A DNA stretch of 64,000 nt from Agrobacterium tumefaciens. Lineage in GTDB: Bacteria; Pseudomonadota; Alphaproteobacteria; Rhizobiales; Rhizobiaceae. The notes under the pieces are model-generated. The model made no database searches and was not told the origin of the DNA. It saw nothing but the letters and a program-made list of their open reading frames with translations. Where the stretch lies: NCBI GenBank assembly GCA_017744915.1, contig JAGIAH010000008.1:62001-126000 (forward strand). Reading direction: 5' to 3'. Below are positions 27,016 to 35,947 of the stretch, piece by piece. Position numbers and translations under genes: made by a program. The first letter of the stretch is position 1. Every line of letters starts with the position of its first letter.

Positions 27016-27366
27016 ATGAATATTGTTTCGACGTCAGTTGCGGTTCTGCTCGCAACGGCTTTTGCCGAGACGGACCCCCGCAAAACAAATAACGCCATGG
27101 ATGTGAAGATGACCGAAACGGCTCAAACCCAGAACCATCCCTATGTCGGCATGTGGGTCACCGGCGACGGCCATGTCCGTCAGGAGCTTCTGCCGAACGG
27201 CCGTTATGACGAGGCGCGGGGCAAACGCAAAAGCGCCTATCAGGGGCGATACGAGGTGAGGGGAAACCACATCAACTATTGGGACGATACCGGTTTTACG
27301 GCCGACGGCGAATTCGTGGACGATGTGCTCTATCACGGTGGCATGATCTTCTATCGCCAGAAGTAG
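27016..27366 (+). CDS. Small exported protein of the Atu4866 family
   Basis: 116 residues, with a predicted signal peptide (MNIVSTSVAVLLATAFA) and a mature part showing HPYVGMWVTGDGHVRQELLPN ending in YHGGMIFYRQK; these features match the Pfam family named after A. tumefaciens Atu4866, a small beta-rich domain of unknown function. GAGGATT precedes the ATG. It is transcribed with the SDR gene and closed by the terminator at 27379. A lipocalin-like carrier working with the reductase is conceivable but unsupported. Confidence 0.78.
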   Translation: MNIVSTSVAVLLATAFAETDPRKTNNAMDVKMTETAQTQNHPYVGMWVTGDGHVRQELLPNGRYDEARGKRKSAYQGRYEVRGNHINYWDDTGFTADGEFVDDVLYHGGMIFYRQK

Positions 27367-27378
27367 CCGTCACGCCAA

Positions 27379-27422
27379 TAAAACGCCGCCTGCTCCATCA
27401 AGAGCGGGCGGCGTATGTTTTT
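27379..27422. terminator. Bidirectional Rho-independent terminator
   Basis: ACGCCGCC-T-GCTC ... GAGC-G-GGCGGCGT (27383-27414), flanked by AATAAA on the left and ATGTTTTT on the right. It serves the SDR/Atu4866 unit and the convergent HerA-like gene, whose stop codon it touches. Confidence 0.85.
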
Positions 27423-28992
27423 ACCGCTTCAGACTTCCCAAAATCCCGCGAACGAGGGCGCGGCCGACGGACGTGGCGACCGAACGGGCCGCACTTTTCA
27501 TCGCCGCCTCAATCACTGTTTCGCGCTGGTATCCGGTCTTGCGTGCGCCGCCATTGCGGGAGCCGTTGGAGGTCTGCGCGGGTTCCTCGTCGCCGAAGCC
27601 GGGCAGACGCCAGCGGCCGGAAGCGCTTTCGGACTGGCTGGATGCGTTTTCTTCTTCCGCACGCTTGGCGGCTTCCGCTTCGGCGACCTTCTGGGCGCGG
27701 GCGGCGAGGATTTCGAAGGCCGATTCCCGGTCGATATCCTGGTCATATTGCCCGGCGACGGGGCTTAGATCGATCAGGGACTTGCGCTCCGCATCCGTCA
27801 GCGGCCCGACGCGGCCGGAGGGCGGCCTGACGAGGGTGCGCTCGACGATGGAAGGCGCACCCTTGTCATGCAGGGTGGAAATCAGCGCCTCGCCGGTGCC
27901 GAGCGTGGTGATGGTGTCGGCCGTGTTGAAGGCCGGGTTCTGGCGGAACGTATCGGCCGCCGTGCGCACCGCCTTCTGTTCGCGCGGCGTATAGGCGCGC
28001 AGTGCGTGCTGCACGCGGTTACCGAGCTGGGCGAGAACGGTTTCCGGCACGTCGAGCGGGTTCTGCGTCACGAAATAGACGCCCACGCCCTTGGAGCGGA
28101 TAAGGCGCACGACCTGTTCCACGCGCTCCACCAGCACGCGGGGTGCATCGTTGAAGAGCAGATGAGCCTCATCGAAGAAGAATACCAGACGCGGCTTTTC
28201 CGGGTCGCCCACTTCCGGAAGTTCCTCGAAGAGTTCCGAAAGCATCCAGAGCAGGAAGGTGGCGTAAAGGCGCGGGTTCATCATCAGCTTGTCGGCGGCG
28301 AGAACCGAAATCGTGCCAAGCCCATCCGTACCCACGCGCATGATGTCGGCGATCTTCAGCGCCGGTTCGCCGAAGAAATTCGCCGCACCCTGCTGTTCGA
28401 GGACGAGCAGCCCGCGTTGCAGCGAACCGACCGAGGACTTGGAAATCAGGCCGAACTGGTTGGAAAGTTCGGTTGCGTTTTCGCCCATGTAATTCAGGAG
28501 CGATTGCAGGTCTTTGAGATCGAGCAGCGGCAGGCCGCCTTGGTCGGCGATCTTGAAGGCGATGTTGAGCACACCTTCCTGCGCTTCCGAGGCGTCCATC
28601 AGCCGGGCGAGCAGCAGCGGCCCCATTTCGGCGATGGTGGCGCGCACGCGATGGCCTTTTTCACCATAGAGATCCCAGAAGATCACCGGCGATTTGCCAT
28701 AGGCAAAATCGGTGAAGCCGATCTGTTCGGCGCGTTTCTGCACCCAGTCCTTCGCTTCGCCCTGCGCCGCGATGCCGGAAAGGTCGCCCTTGATATCGGC
28801 GCAGAAAACCGGAACGCCGGCCTTGGAGAAACCTTCGGCCAGAACCTGCAGCGAAACGGTCTTGCCCGTTCCCGTCGCACCGGTGATGAGGCCGTGGCGG
28901 TTGCCGAATTTCAGTTCCAGATATTCGCCCTTGTTCAGGCTGTCATCCGGATTGCGGCTGGTCCCGATATAGAGCTGTCCGTCCTGCAACAT
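27421..28992 (-). CDS. HerA/FtsK-superfamily ATPase, DUF853
   Basis: 523-residue P-loop ATPase. Walker A GATGTGKT near residues 38-45, Walker [13 protein letters not shown], an arginine-rich sensor region [18 protein letters not shown], then a low-complexity Ser/Glu linker and a basic C-terminal helix. The family (YjgR in E. coli) is related to HerA DNA translocases; the physiological role is not settled, and no NurA nuclease partner is adjacent. AGGAGA lies 9 bases before the ATG. It stands as a single gene ending at a bidirectional terminator. Confidence 0.88.
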   Translation of the reverse strand: MLQDGQLYIGTSRNPDDSLNKGEYLELKFGNRHGLITGATGTGKTVSLQVLAEGFSKAGVPVFCADIKGDLSGIAAQGEAKDWVQKRAEQIGFTDFAYGKSPVIFWDLYGEKGHRVRATIAEMGPLLLARLMDASEAQEGVLNIAFKIADQGGLPLLDLKDLQSLLNYMGENATELSNQFGLISKSSVGSLQRGLLVLEQQGAANFFGEPALKIADIMRVGTDGLGTISVLAADKLMMNPRLYATFLLWMLSELFEELPEVGDPEKPRLVFFFDEAHLLFNDAPRVLVERVEQVVRLIRSKGVGVYFVTQNPLDVPETVLAQLGNRVQHALRAYTPREQKAVRTAADTFRQNPAFNTADTITTLGTGEALISTLHDKGAPSIVERTLVRPPSGRVGPLTDAERKSLIDLSPVAGQYDQDIDRESAFEILAARAQKVAEAEAAKRAEEENASSQSESASGRWRLPGFGDEEPAQTSNGSRNGGARKTGYQRETVIEAAMKSAARSVATSVGRALVRGILGSLKR

Positions 28993-29253
28993 CGACCATT
29001 TTCTCCTGCGGCTGATACGTGCCCCCCCAAAATCCCGATGGATTTCACAAAAGTCACGTCCGAATTAAAAGCGTGGCTGGCATGCCTTGCCGTTTCCGGC
29101 GAAAGCGGCCTTTTCATAGTTTGGTTGTGATGATCTTATAAGGACAGTTTCAAGGCGCAACAACTGCTTGATGGCGATGAAGAAAAACCGTCTGGTGAAA
29201 GTTGCCGCGCCCGCCCGCCGCCCGCTTGAATGCGGGGAGAGATTGTTTTACGT

Positions 29254-29267
29254 TGACGTTAACGTCA
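29254..29267. promoter_or_regulatory. Perfect 14-base palindrome upstream of 29307 gene
   Basis: TGACGTTAACGTCA centred 46 bases before the start codon of the 131-residue protein gene. It looks like a strong operator for a dimeric regulator; MerR-type (LiuR-like) regulators of proteobacteria recognise ACGTTAACGT-type sites as I recall. No regulator gene adjoins, so it would act in trans. Confidence 0.6.
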
Positions 29268-29306
29268 GTTATTCGATGTTGGCGTCGTTTTCAACAGGAG
29301 GCAAGA

Positions 29307-29702
29307 ATGAACGAAGTCGTGGATCAGATCGCCGTAAAGGCGGGAATTGACCCGGAACTGGCTGAAAAGGCCATTGGCATGATTCTCGGTTTTCTCCAGC
29401 GCGAGGCGGAAGACGGCCCGATCGCCCGGATGATCGAAGCCATTCCCGGCGCCAGCGATCTGGTGGCGCAGTATAATGGCGAAGGCGCCGGCAATGGCGG
29501 CGGTCTGCTCGGCGGCCTGATGAGCGCGCTCGGCGGCGGCGGCATCATGGGGCTGGGCCAGCAGCTGATGAGCCAGGGCCTCGGCATGAGCGAGATTTCT
29601 ACGCTTGCCAAGGAAACCATCGCCGTTGCCCGCCAGCATGCCGGCGATGAGGTCGTCGATCAGGTGATCGCTTCGGTGCCGGGCCTCAGCCAGTTCGCGT
29701 AA
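29307..29702 (+). CDS. Small glycine-rich protein of unknown function (DUF2267/DUF2780-like)
   Basis: 131 residues, no Cys, no signal peptide. The N-terminal helices (VVDQIAVKAGIDPELAEKAIGMILGFLQ) and C-terminal helices (TIAVARQHAGDEVVDQVIASVPGLSQFA) flank a Gly-rich middle (NGGGLLGGLMSALGGGGIMG). The pattern of repeated helical halves around a Gly-rich linker resembles DUF2267 or DUF2780 proteins; the assignment is tentative. GGAGG lies 6 bases before the ATG. A 14-base perfect palindrome lies in its promoter region. Convergent with the HxlR gene, 7 bases apart. Confidence 0.75.
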   Translation: MNEVVDQIAVKAGIDPELAEKAIGMILGFLQREAEDGPIARMIEAIPGASDLVAQYNGEGAGNGGGLLGGLMSALGGGGIMGLGQQLMSQGLGMSEISTLAKETIAVARQHAGDEVVDQVIASVPGLSQFA

Positions 29703-29709
29703 GGCGAAT

Positions 29710-30141
29710 TCACTCCATCGCGGGGCGCGGCGGCTGTTCATTGAAACGCCGCCGCGCCTCTTCTATTTCGGCATGGTGCGTTTCCGCCCAGATCCACACG
29801 CCGCAAAAGGCGCTGCCCAGCGTGCGGCCGAGATCAGTCAGGCCATAATCCACATGCGGCGGAATGACGGGGTGCACGGTGCGGCGCACCAGCCCGTCGC
29901 TTTCCATCTGCCGCAGTGTTTTTGTCAGCATCTTCTGGCTGATATTGCCCACATGTTTGCCGATCTGCGTGAAGCGCTGCGTGCCGTGCTCTTCCAGCAC
30001 TTCCAGAATGAGCATCGTCCATTTGTCGGCGACTTTCGCAATGATGTCCTGAACCAGCGCCTCAATCGTCGGATCGCTTTCCGTTGGCGGCGGAACCTTG
30101 CGCCGGCTCTCGATGGCCGGATCGGCGGCGTGCCGTTTCAT
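29710..30141 (-). CDS. HxlR family transcriptional regulator
   Basis: 143-residue winged-helix protein of the HxlR type: DKWTMLILEVLEEHGTQRFTQIGKHVGNISQKMLTKTLRQMESDGLVRR, then HPVIPPHVDYGLTDLGRTL. It lacks the N-terminal Cys (as in HypR/YodB) usual for quinone sensors, so its signal is probably not thiol-based. Start ATG 30141 with GGAGAG 6 bases upstream. Divergent from the SDR at 30245, its likely target. Confidence 0.88.
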   Translation of the reverse strand: MKRHAADPAIESRRKVPPPTESDPTIEALVQDIIAKVADKWTMLILEVLEEHGTQRFTQIGKHVGNISQKMLTKTLRQMESDGLVRRTVHPVIPPHVDYGLTDLGRTLGSAFCGVWIWAETHHAEIEEARRRFNEQPPRPAME

Positions 30142-30142
30142 C

Positions 30143-30204
30143 TTACACTCTCCTTTGGGTAAGTATAAATCTTTTGGGTGCCTACTTTCTATTGGAGAGT
30201 ATAA
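30143..30204. promoter_or_regulatory. HxlR/SDR divergent regulatory region
   Basis: Inverted TTACACTCTCC (30143-30153) and GGAGAGTATAA (30194-30204), 10 of 11 bases paired, bracket direct TTTGGGT elements and inverted AAGTA/TACTT. TATAAT at 30200-30205 is a good -10 for the SDR gene. The left arm doubles as the HxlR ribosome site, so part of the symmetry may be chance. Confidence 0.4.
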
Positions 30205-30244
30205 TAGCTAACTTCCTTTCACCTAACAAGCAAAGGATGCTGCA

Positions 30245-31003
30245 ATGAAAATCTCCGGCAATACCATTCTCATCACCGGCGGCGGTTCGGGCATCGGCCG
30301 GGCGCTGGCGGAAGCCTTTCATCAGGCGGGCAACAAGGTCATCATTTCCGGCCGCCGCCAGGCCGTGCTCGACGAGGTGACAGCCGCAAATCCCGGCATG
30401 GCCTCGATGGTCATGGATGCGACGGATGCAGAAGGCATCCGCGCTTTCGCCGAGGCGCTGGTGAAGGCCCATCCGAGCCTCAACGCCGTCATCAACAATG
30501 CCGGCATCATGCGGCCGGAAGATATCGCCGCCGCGCCGGATTATCTCGACACGGCGGAAGAGACCATCGCCACCAATCTCCTTGCCCCCATCCGCCTGAC
30601 GGCGGCGCTTTTATCGCATTTCCTCAGGCAACCGGCCGCCACGGTGCTGACGGTCTCCTCGGGGCTCGCCTTCGTGCCGATGGTTCTTACCCCCACCTAC
30701 AGCGCGACCAAATCGGCCATCCACGCCTATTCCGTTGCGCTGCGCGAGCAGCTGAAGGAAACGCCGGTGGAAGTCATCGAAATCGTGCCGCCCTATGTGC
30801 AGACCACACTGATGGGCGAGGGGCAGGCCAATGACGAAAGGGCCATGCCGCTCGAGGCCTTCATTTCCGAGGTGATGGATATTCTCAAGAACCGCCCGGA
30901 TGAGAAGGAAGTGGTGGTGGAACGCTGCAAGCCGCTGCGTTTTGCCGCGCAGAATGGCAATTTCGATCACGTCTTTGCCATGGTCAACCACATGCACCCG
31001 TAA
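30245..31003 (+). CDS. Short-chain dehydrogenase (DltE-like)
   Basis: 252 residues. TGGGSGIGRALAEAF cofactor loop, NNAGIM, VSSGLAF with the catalytic Ser, and PTYSATKSAIHAYS with Tyr-x3-Lys. The C-terminus ERCKPLRFAAQNGNFDHVFAMVNHMHP is typical of the DltE-type SDR oxidoreductases seen next to HxlR regulators. AAGGAT lies 7 bases before the ATG. Probably induced by an electrophile or other small molecule sensed by the divergent HxlR protein; substrate unknown. Confidence 0.88.
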   Translation: MKISGNTILITGGGSGIGRALAEAFHQAGNKVIISGRRQAVLDEVTAANPGMASMVMDATDAEGIRAFAEALVKAHPSLNAVINNAGIMRPEDIAAAPDYLDTAEETIATNLLAPIRLTAALLSHFLRQPAATVLTVSSGLAFVPMVLTPTYSATKSAIHAYSVALREQLKETPVEVIEIVPPYVQTTLMGEGQANDERAMPLEAFISEVMDILKNRPDEKEVVVERCKPLRFAAQNGNFDHVFAMVNHMHP

Positions 31004-31075
31004 ACCGGGCGGCGCCTGTCGCGGGCAGGCATCCTGTGATAGCGTGGCGCTCTTTCCTGCGGAGCACGCGCTTTT

Positions 31076-31885
31076 ATGGCCCAAGGCCAGTTCCTGATGC
31101 CGAAAACCGTTCTGCCCGGCGTCGCCGCCGTGGTGGCGGATAGCGACCGCGCCTTTCCGCGCCACATGCATGACCAGTTCGGCATCGGGCTCATCCATCG
31201 CGGTGCGCAGAAATCCCTCTCCGGTCGCGGCATGGTGGAGGCCGGCGCCGGCCACGTCATTACCGTCAATCCGGGCGAGGTGCATGACGGCATTCCGCTC
31301 GGAGAGGGCGGTCGCGCCTGGCGCATGCTTTATCTCGACATCGATATCGTTCGCGACGCCATTGCCGATATCGGCGAAGAGGATTGCGGTGCGTTCGAAT
31401 TCGCCTATCCGGTCGATACGAGACCTCTGGCGGCTCGGTTCAATGCGGTCTTTTCAGCCATGACGGCAAGGGAGCGGGCGGGCGAAACCCTGCATGGCGA
31501 CGAGACCCTGGTGATGCTTCTGGCGGGCGCGATGGAGACGGCGGCGAAGCCGCCCGCCGTGGCTGCGCCCGACAATATCAGGCGGGCAAAAAGCAGCATC
31601 GATGATGATCCCGCCCGGCCGTTTCGCCTTGCCGGTCTGGCCAGGGAGGCCGGCATGAGCCAGTTCCGCTTCCTGCGGGCCTTCGCCAGGGCGACGGGCA
31701 TGACACCGCACAGTTACCTTCTCCAGCGCCGCATCCATCTGGCGCGGCATGCGCTGGCCGGCGGCACCCCACCTGCCGAGGTCGCCTTCATCGCCGGCTT
31801 TGCCGACCAGAGCCATCTCAACCGGTTCTTCGTGCGGCAATTCGGCGTGACGCCGGCGGCCTATCGGGCGGCGACAGGCGGCTGA
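31076..31885 (+). CDS. AraC family transcriptional regulator
   Basis: 269 residues. The N-terminal cupin-like effector domain has FPRHMHDQFGIGLI and VITVNPGEVHDGIP (His-rich binding pocket). The C-terminal double helix-turn-helix has LAGLAREAGMSQFRFLRAFARATGMTPHSYLLQRRI and EVAFIAGFADQSHLNRFFVRQFGVTPAAY. It lies immediately upstream of a LysE-family exporter on the same strand (gap about 146 bases), the usual arrangement for AraC control of such exporters. Confidence 0.9.
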   Translation: MAQGQFLMPKTVLPGVAAVVADSDRAFPRHMHDQFGIGLIHRGAQKSLSGRGMVEAGAGHVITVNPGEVHDGIPLGEGGRAWRMLYLDIDIVRDAIADIGEEDCGAFEFAYPVDTRPLAARFNAVFSAMTARERAGETLHGDETLVMLLAGAMETAAKPPAVAAPDNIRRAKSSIDDDPARPFRLAGLAREAGMSQFRFLRAFARATGMTPHSYLLQRRIHLARHALAGGTPPAEVAFIAGFADQSHLNRFFVRQFGVTPAAYRAATGG

Positions 31886-32031
31886 TCGTCGCTCTCTTCC
31901 GTCATGCCGGAACTGAGCCGGCGGGGGCCAGGGTTACGGTGTGCGGATGTGGCGCTGCAATTTCATCCAAGACACCAACCCCACGCGCCATCATGCTCCC
32001 ATCCTCCACCCCAGGAGGACATACCCGCATC

Positions 32032-32643
32032 ATGACACCCGAATTCCTCATCACATCCTTCATCGTCGCCGCCTCTCCGGGAACCGGCGTGGTCTACACG
32101 CTCGCCGCCGGTCTTTCGCAGGGGGTGAGGGCAAGTATCGTTGCGGCCTTTGGCTGTACGCTCGGCATCGTGCCGCATCTTCTGGCCGCCATCACCGGCC
32201 TTGCCGCCATTCTACACACCAGCGCGCTGGCCTTCAGCGTGGTCAAATATCTGGGGGTTGCCTATCTCCTTTACATGGCGTGGAACACGCTGCGGGAGGA
32301 CGGCGCGCTGAAGATCGATGACGCCCGGCAACGGCAAAAGGCCGCCCGCGTCATCGGTGAGGCGATCCTCATCAATCTGCTGAACCCGAAACTGTCGATC
32401 TTCTTTTTCGCCTTCCTGCCGCAATTCATCGCGCCGGGCGAACTTTCACCGACAAGGCGCATGATCGATCTCGGGCTGATCTTCATGGCCATGACGTTTC
32501 TCGTCTTTGCGCTTTACGGCTGCTTCGCCGCCTCGGTGCGGCGGCAGGTGGTGTCACGCCCGGCCGTGCTCACCTGGCTCAGGCGCAGTTTCGCCGCCGC
32601 CTTCGTGGCGCTGGGCGCGAAACTGGCCCTCACCGAGCGGTGA
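32032..32643 (+). CDS. LysE/RhtB family exporter
   Basis: Inner-membrane amino-acid-type exporter, 203 residues with about 6 hydrophobic segments. Characteristic N-terminal ASPGTGVVYTLAAGLSQG, then LGVAYLLYMAWNTL and INLLNPKLSIFFFAFLPQFI. AGGAGG is 13 bases before the ATG at 32032, slightly far; the ATG at 31993 lies upstream of that site and is less likely. Follows the AraC gene. A second LysE protein is at 45256, also beside a regulator. Substrate unknown. Confidence 0.87.
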   Translation: MTPEFLITSFIVAASPGTGVVYTLAAGLSQGVRASIVAAFGCTLGIVPHLLAAITGLAAILHTSALAFSVVKYLGVAYLLYMAWNTLREDGALKIDDARQRQKAARVIGEAILINLLNPKLSIFFFAFLPQFIAPGELSPTRRMIDLGLIFMAMTFLVFALYGCFAASVRRQVVSRPAVLTWLRRSFAAAFVALGAKLALTER

Positions 32644-32668
32644 GACCGAACCGGACGCCCCCGCCGCC

Positions 32669-33496
32669 TCAGTCGTCCCAATCGGGCGCTAGGTGGCCGG
32701 GGTTGACGATGCGGCCATTCGGCCGGGCAAGCGCGTGGATCGCCTGCATTTCCTCTTCCGTCAGGGTGAAATCAAAAATGTCGAAATTCTCCTTGAGGCG
32801 GCTTTCCGTCGCCGTCTTGGAAAGCGCCACGACATCCGGCTGCTGCACCGCCCAGCGCAGGGTCACCTGCGCCGCCGTCTTGCCGTATCTCGCGCCAATA
32901 TCCTTCAGCAGCGGATCGTTCGGCACCTTGCCATCGGCCATCAAATAATAGGCCGTCACCGAAAGCCCGTGCTTGCGCGCGGCCGAAATCACCTTCGTCT
33001 GGTCGAGATAGGGGTGATATTCGATCTGGTTGGTGGCAAGCGGCGTGTCGGAGAGTTTCACGGCCTCTTCGGTCAGCGCCACGTTGAAATTGGAAATGCC
33101 GATATTGCGCACCTTGCCGGCCTTGCGCACCTCGTTCAGCGCGCCGATCCTCTCCGCCAGCGGCACATCGCTTTGCGGCCAGTGCAGGAGCAGCAGATCG
33201 ACATAATCGGTCTTCAGCTTCGCGAGGCTTTCATCGACAGAGGCGAGGAAATCGTCGTGGCGGAAGCGGTCCACCCACACCTTGGTGGTCAGGAAAACAT
33301 CATGCCGGGAAATGCCGGACTGCGCGATGACCTCGCCGACGGCACCCTCATTCTTGTAGATCTGGGCCGTATCGACATGGCGGAAACCGAGTTTCAGCGC
33401 TTCCGGCAGAATGCGCCGCACATCGTCTTCCGGAATGCGGAAGGTGCCGAAACCGAGGGCGGGAATAGTCGCGCCATTCGCGTTGACGTGATACAT
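32669..33496 (-). CDS. Aldo/keto reductase
   Basis: NADPH-dependent carbonyl reductase, 275 residues, a TIM barrel with the complete tetrad Asp42, Tyr47 (GFRHVDTAQIYKNE), Lys72 (FLTTKVW) and His105 (LLLLHWP). AGGAGA lies 7 bases before ATG 33496. Related to the 2,5-diketo-gluconate reductase/YvgN group that reduces methylglyoxal and other aldehydes. Convergent with LysE on the left; a bestrophin gene follows upstream on the same strand after a gap of 112 bases. Confidence 0.9.
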   Translation of the reverse strand: MYHVNANGATIPALGFGTFRIPEDDVRRILPEALKLGFRHVDTAQIYKNEGAVGEVIAQSGISRHDVFLTTKVWVDRFRHDDFLASVDESLAKLKTDYVDLLLLHWPQSDVPLAERIGALNEVRKAGKVRNIGISNFNVALTEEAVKLSDTPLATNQIEYHPYLDQTKVISAARKHGLSVTAYYLMADGKVPNDPLLKDIGARYGKTAAQVTLRWAVQQPDVVALSKTATESRLKENFDIFDFTLTEEEMQAIHALARPNGRIVNPGHLAPDWDD

Positions 33497-33608
33497 GGGT
33501 GTCTCTCCTGTTTGCTGAAAACATGGCCGGCGGAAGAGGCCGGATGGGGAAGCCGTCTTTCTTTTAACTGGTGTCGGCGTGATGGGTTTCAACCGTGCCG
33601 GAACGATA

Positions 33609-34535
33609 TCACATCAGCACATAATCCACCGGGCGCGGGTCTTCAGGCAGATCGGTCTCGCCCATCGCCTCGCGCAGGTTGATCTCGATGGTGGTGGCGA
33701 GCGCATTGATCGGCAGCGCATTGAGGCCGGTGCCGAAGGGATCCTCCAGCTCGTCGGACAGCGCATCGAGACCGAAAAACGTATAGGCGACGAGCGTGCT
33801 GGTAAATGGCGTCGCCCAGCCGAGCAGATCGGTAAAACCGAACGGCAGGAGAAGGCAGAAAAGATGCGCGGTGCGGTGCAGCAGCAGCGAATAACCGAAG
33901 GGAACCGGTGTATGGCGAATGCGCTCGCACGAAGCCTGCGCGGCCGCCATCTGCTGCACGGTTACATCCAGCATCTGCAGCTGGATATCGCTGATCTGCT
34001 CCTTCGCGTTGGCGGCGATGAAAGCGCCGGAGATTTCGCGCAGCAGCATGTCCGGCCGGTTGCGGCTGCGGGTATAGGTCTCAGTGAGATCGTCCGGGAT
34101 GAGGCGGGCAGCGGTGGCGGTCACCTCACCGGGCCGCAGATGCGAGACCAGCGTGTGGCAGAAGGCGATGGCCAGATCGATCACCCGCCGGCGCGCCACC
34201 GGTTCGGCCACATCCTGCCGGTTCTCGAGCAGGGCGCTCTGGCGCGCCAGCGTGCGGGCCACGGTAATCAGCGCGCCCCATTGTTTGCGGGCTTCCCACC
34301 AGCGGTCGTAACAGGCATTGGCGCGAAAACCGAGGAACACCGAAAGCGCGATGCCGAGCAGCGAAAACGGCGCACCGTTCAGCGCCGGCACCAGATCGGG
34401 CCGGTCCTTGTGTGCCCAGACGACCAGCGTCGACAGCATAAAAACGGCAAGCACCTGCGGAAAGATACGGACGATGATGGAGCCGCGCACAATGAAAAAA
34501 AGCTGCAGCAGGTTCGGTTTTGAACGAACGATCAT
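33609..34535 (-). CDS. Bestrophin family (UPF0187) membrane protein
   Basis: 308 residues with four main hydrophobic segments, including IFPQVLAVFMLSTLVVW and FSLLGIALSVFLGFRANACYDRWWEARKQWG, the bestrophin hallmark. Bacterial bestrophins form pentameric ion channels; those characterised conduct cations or anions depending on pore residues. The C-terminal PFGTGLNALPINALATTIEINLREAMGE is also typical. The start ATG 34535 has no strong ribosome site. The GTG-started WYL regulator gene reads away on the plus strand, 189 bases off. Confidence 0.88.
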   Translation of the reverse strand: MIVRSKPNLLQLFFIVRGSIIVRIFPQVLAVFMLSTLVVWAHKDRPDLVPALNGAPFSLLGIALSVFLGFRANACYDRWWEARKQWGALITVARTLARQSALLENRQDVAEPVARRRVIDLAIAFCHTLVSHLRPGEVTATAARLIPDDLTETYTRSRNRPDMLLREISGAFIAANAKEQISDIQLQMLDVTVQQMAAAQASCERIRHTPVPFGYSLLLHRTAHLFCLLLPFGFTDLLGWATPFTSTLVAYTFFGLDALSDELEDPFGTGLNALPINALATTIEINLREAMGETDLPEDPRPVDYVLM

Positions 34536-34724
34536 GGCGAAAACCCGAAAGGCCTGGGATGGTGGTGAGGATGCGAAAATCCCGGCCCCTATCTACATGA
34601 TGGCGGCTCGGGCTTGTCCACCCTTTTTTGCACGGTTGCGCCCGGCGACGGGCGGGGTTACCCCTCGGGGCACCGGGAAACGTCACCGGTATGATCCGAC
34701 GATGCGGATGGAAGGAAATCTCGC

Positions 34725-35432
34725 GTGTCACGTTCACAACGGCTTCTTGATCTCCTGCAGATCCTGCGCTCCCACCGCATGCCGGTCAGCGGTGCGGCCC
34801 TTGCCGCTGAGACCGGCGTCAGCCTGCGAACGCTCTACCGCGATATAGCGACGCTGCAGGCGCAGGGCGCGGATATCGGGGGCGAGGCCGGCGTGGGTTA
34901 TGTGCTGCGCCCCGGTTTCCTGCTGCCACCGCTGATGTTTTCGCAGCAGGAAATCGAGGCGCTGGTGCTCGGCTCGCGCTGGGTGGCGGGCCGCGCCGAT
35001 GCGGGGCTGGCCGAGGCCGCGCGTGCCGCACTCGTCAAGATCGCCGCCGTCCTTCCGGATGGCTTGCGGGAAGAACTCGACAATTCCACGCTGCTTGTCG
35101 GGCCGGGACAGTCTGCCGCGCCGATAGGGTTCGATCTTTCGGCGGTGCGCAGCGCCATCCGCGCCGAGACAAGGGTCGCGATCGCCTATCGTGATGAAAA
35201 GGGAGAACCGACGGAGCGGGTGATCTGGCCTTTCGCGCTCGCTTTTTTCGATCTGGTGCGGGTGGTGCTGGCATGGTGCGAGACCCGGCAGGATTTCCGC
35301 AGTTTCCGGGCCGACCGCATCGAAAGCTTCCGTCCCCTCGACAGCCGTTACCCGCGCCGCCGCCAGGTGCTGCTGAAAGAATGGCGCGAGCGGGAAAAAC
35401 AGCGGCGACGCAATCATGCTGACAAAAACTGA
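34725..35432 (+). CDS. YafY-type HTH/WYL-domain regulator
   Basis: 235 residues: N-terminal HTH_11 (LLDLLQILRSHRMPVSGAALAAETGVSLRTLYRDIATLQAQG), then a WYL effector domain (RVAIAYRDEKGEPTERVIWPFALAFFD, VVLAWCETRQDFRSFRADRI). GTG start with AAGGAAA 7 bases upstream. The next gene on the same strand, a small VOC protein 48 bases on, is the likely target; an imperfect GCTGACA/TGACAGC dyad overlaps the regulator stop codon. A paralogue lies at 44413. Confidence 0.87.
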   Translation: MSRSQRLLDLLQILRSHRMPVSGAALAAETGVSLRTLYRDIATLQAQGADIGGEAGVGYVLRPGFLLPPLMFSQQEIEALVLGSRWVAGRADAGLAEAARAALVKIAAVLPDGLREELDNSTLLVGPGQSAAPIGFDLSAVRSAIRAETRVAIAYRDEKGEPTERVIWPFALAFFDLVRVVLAWCETRQDFRSFRADRIESFRPLDSRYPRRRQVLLKEWREREKQRRRNHADKN

Positions 35433-35436
35433 CAGC
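35418..35436. promoter_or_regulatory. Imperfect dyad over the WYL regulator stop codon
   Basis: GCTGACA-AAAAC-TGACAGC; one mismatch between arms. It contains ACTGACA, the same half-site as the perfect dyad before the other WYL regulator (45151-45174), and lies 45 bases before the VOC gene start. Confidence 0.45.
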
Positions 35437-35480
35437 AGGCGGGTCTAGAAACCGTTCATCCGCAACACAGGAGAACGACC

Positions 35481-35849
35481 ATGACCCACCCCGATTTCAC
35501 CATCCTCTATGTCGACAACCCGCCGGCCAGCACGGAATTCTACAAGGCGCTGCTGGGTGTCGATCCCGTCGAATCCTCCCCGACTTTTTCCCTCTTCGTC
35601 CTTCCTAACGGCATGAAGCTCGGCCTCTGGTCGCGGCGCACCGTGGAGCCCAGGGCATCCGTGACGGGCGGCGGCGGAGAGCTTGCCTTCCGTGTCGAAA
35701 ACGATGCGCAGGTGGATGAGACCTTTGCCGGGTGGAAGGCAAGAGGTGTCGCCATGCTGCAGCAGCCCGCGAAAATGGAGTTCGGTTATACCTTCACGGC
35801 CGCTGACCCCGACAGCCACCGCCTCCGGGTCTACGCCTTCGCGGGCTGA
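35481..35849 (+). CDS. VOC family protein (glyoxalase fold)
   Basis: 122 residues, one VOC unit pair: FTILYVDNPPASTEFYKALLGV opens it, GMKLGLWSRRTVEP lies mid-domain, ADPDSHRLRVYAF closes it. A similar phage/plasmid-type 'phenazine antibiotic resistance' annotation is common for this group, but the substrate is unknown. CAGGAG precedes the ATG. Downstream of and probably controlled by the WYL regulator. Confidence 0.87.
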   Translation: MTHPDFTILYVDNPPASTEFYKALLGVDPVESSPTFSLFVLPNGMKLGLWSRRTVEPRASVTGGGGELAFRVENDAQVDETFAGWKARGVAMLQQPAKMEFGYTFTAADPDSHRLRVYAFAG

Positions 35850-35947
35850 CGACAAGGGCTTTGGGCTGGTTGGATTCCTGCGACAGGCACAGGAATGAGG
35901 GTGGAGGGGATGCGCCCGCGTGCGATAACGTCGCATCGCGTGCCTTG

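Noticed and set aside
30143..30204. Inverted TTACACTCTCC/GGAGAGTATAA as a firm HxlR operator
   Set aside because: One arm is the regulator's own ribosome site and the other overlaps a -10, so part of the symmetry is forced; kept only as a low-confidence regulatory region.
35860..35925. Possible repeat copy after the VOC gene
   Set aside because: It shows fragments of family B (GGGCTGGTTGGATTCC, AGGAATGAGG) but no complete palindrome; at most a decayed remnant.
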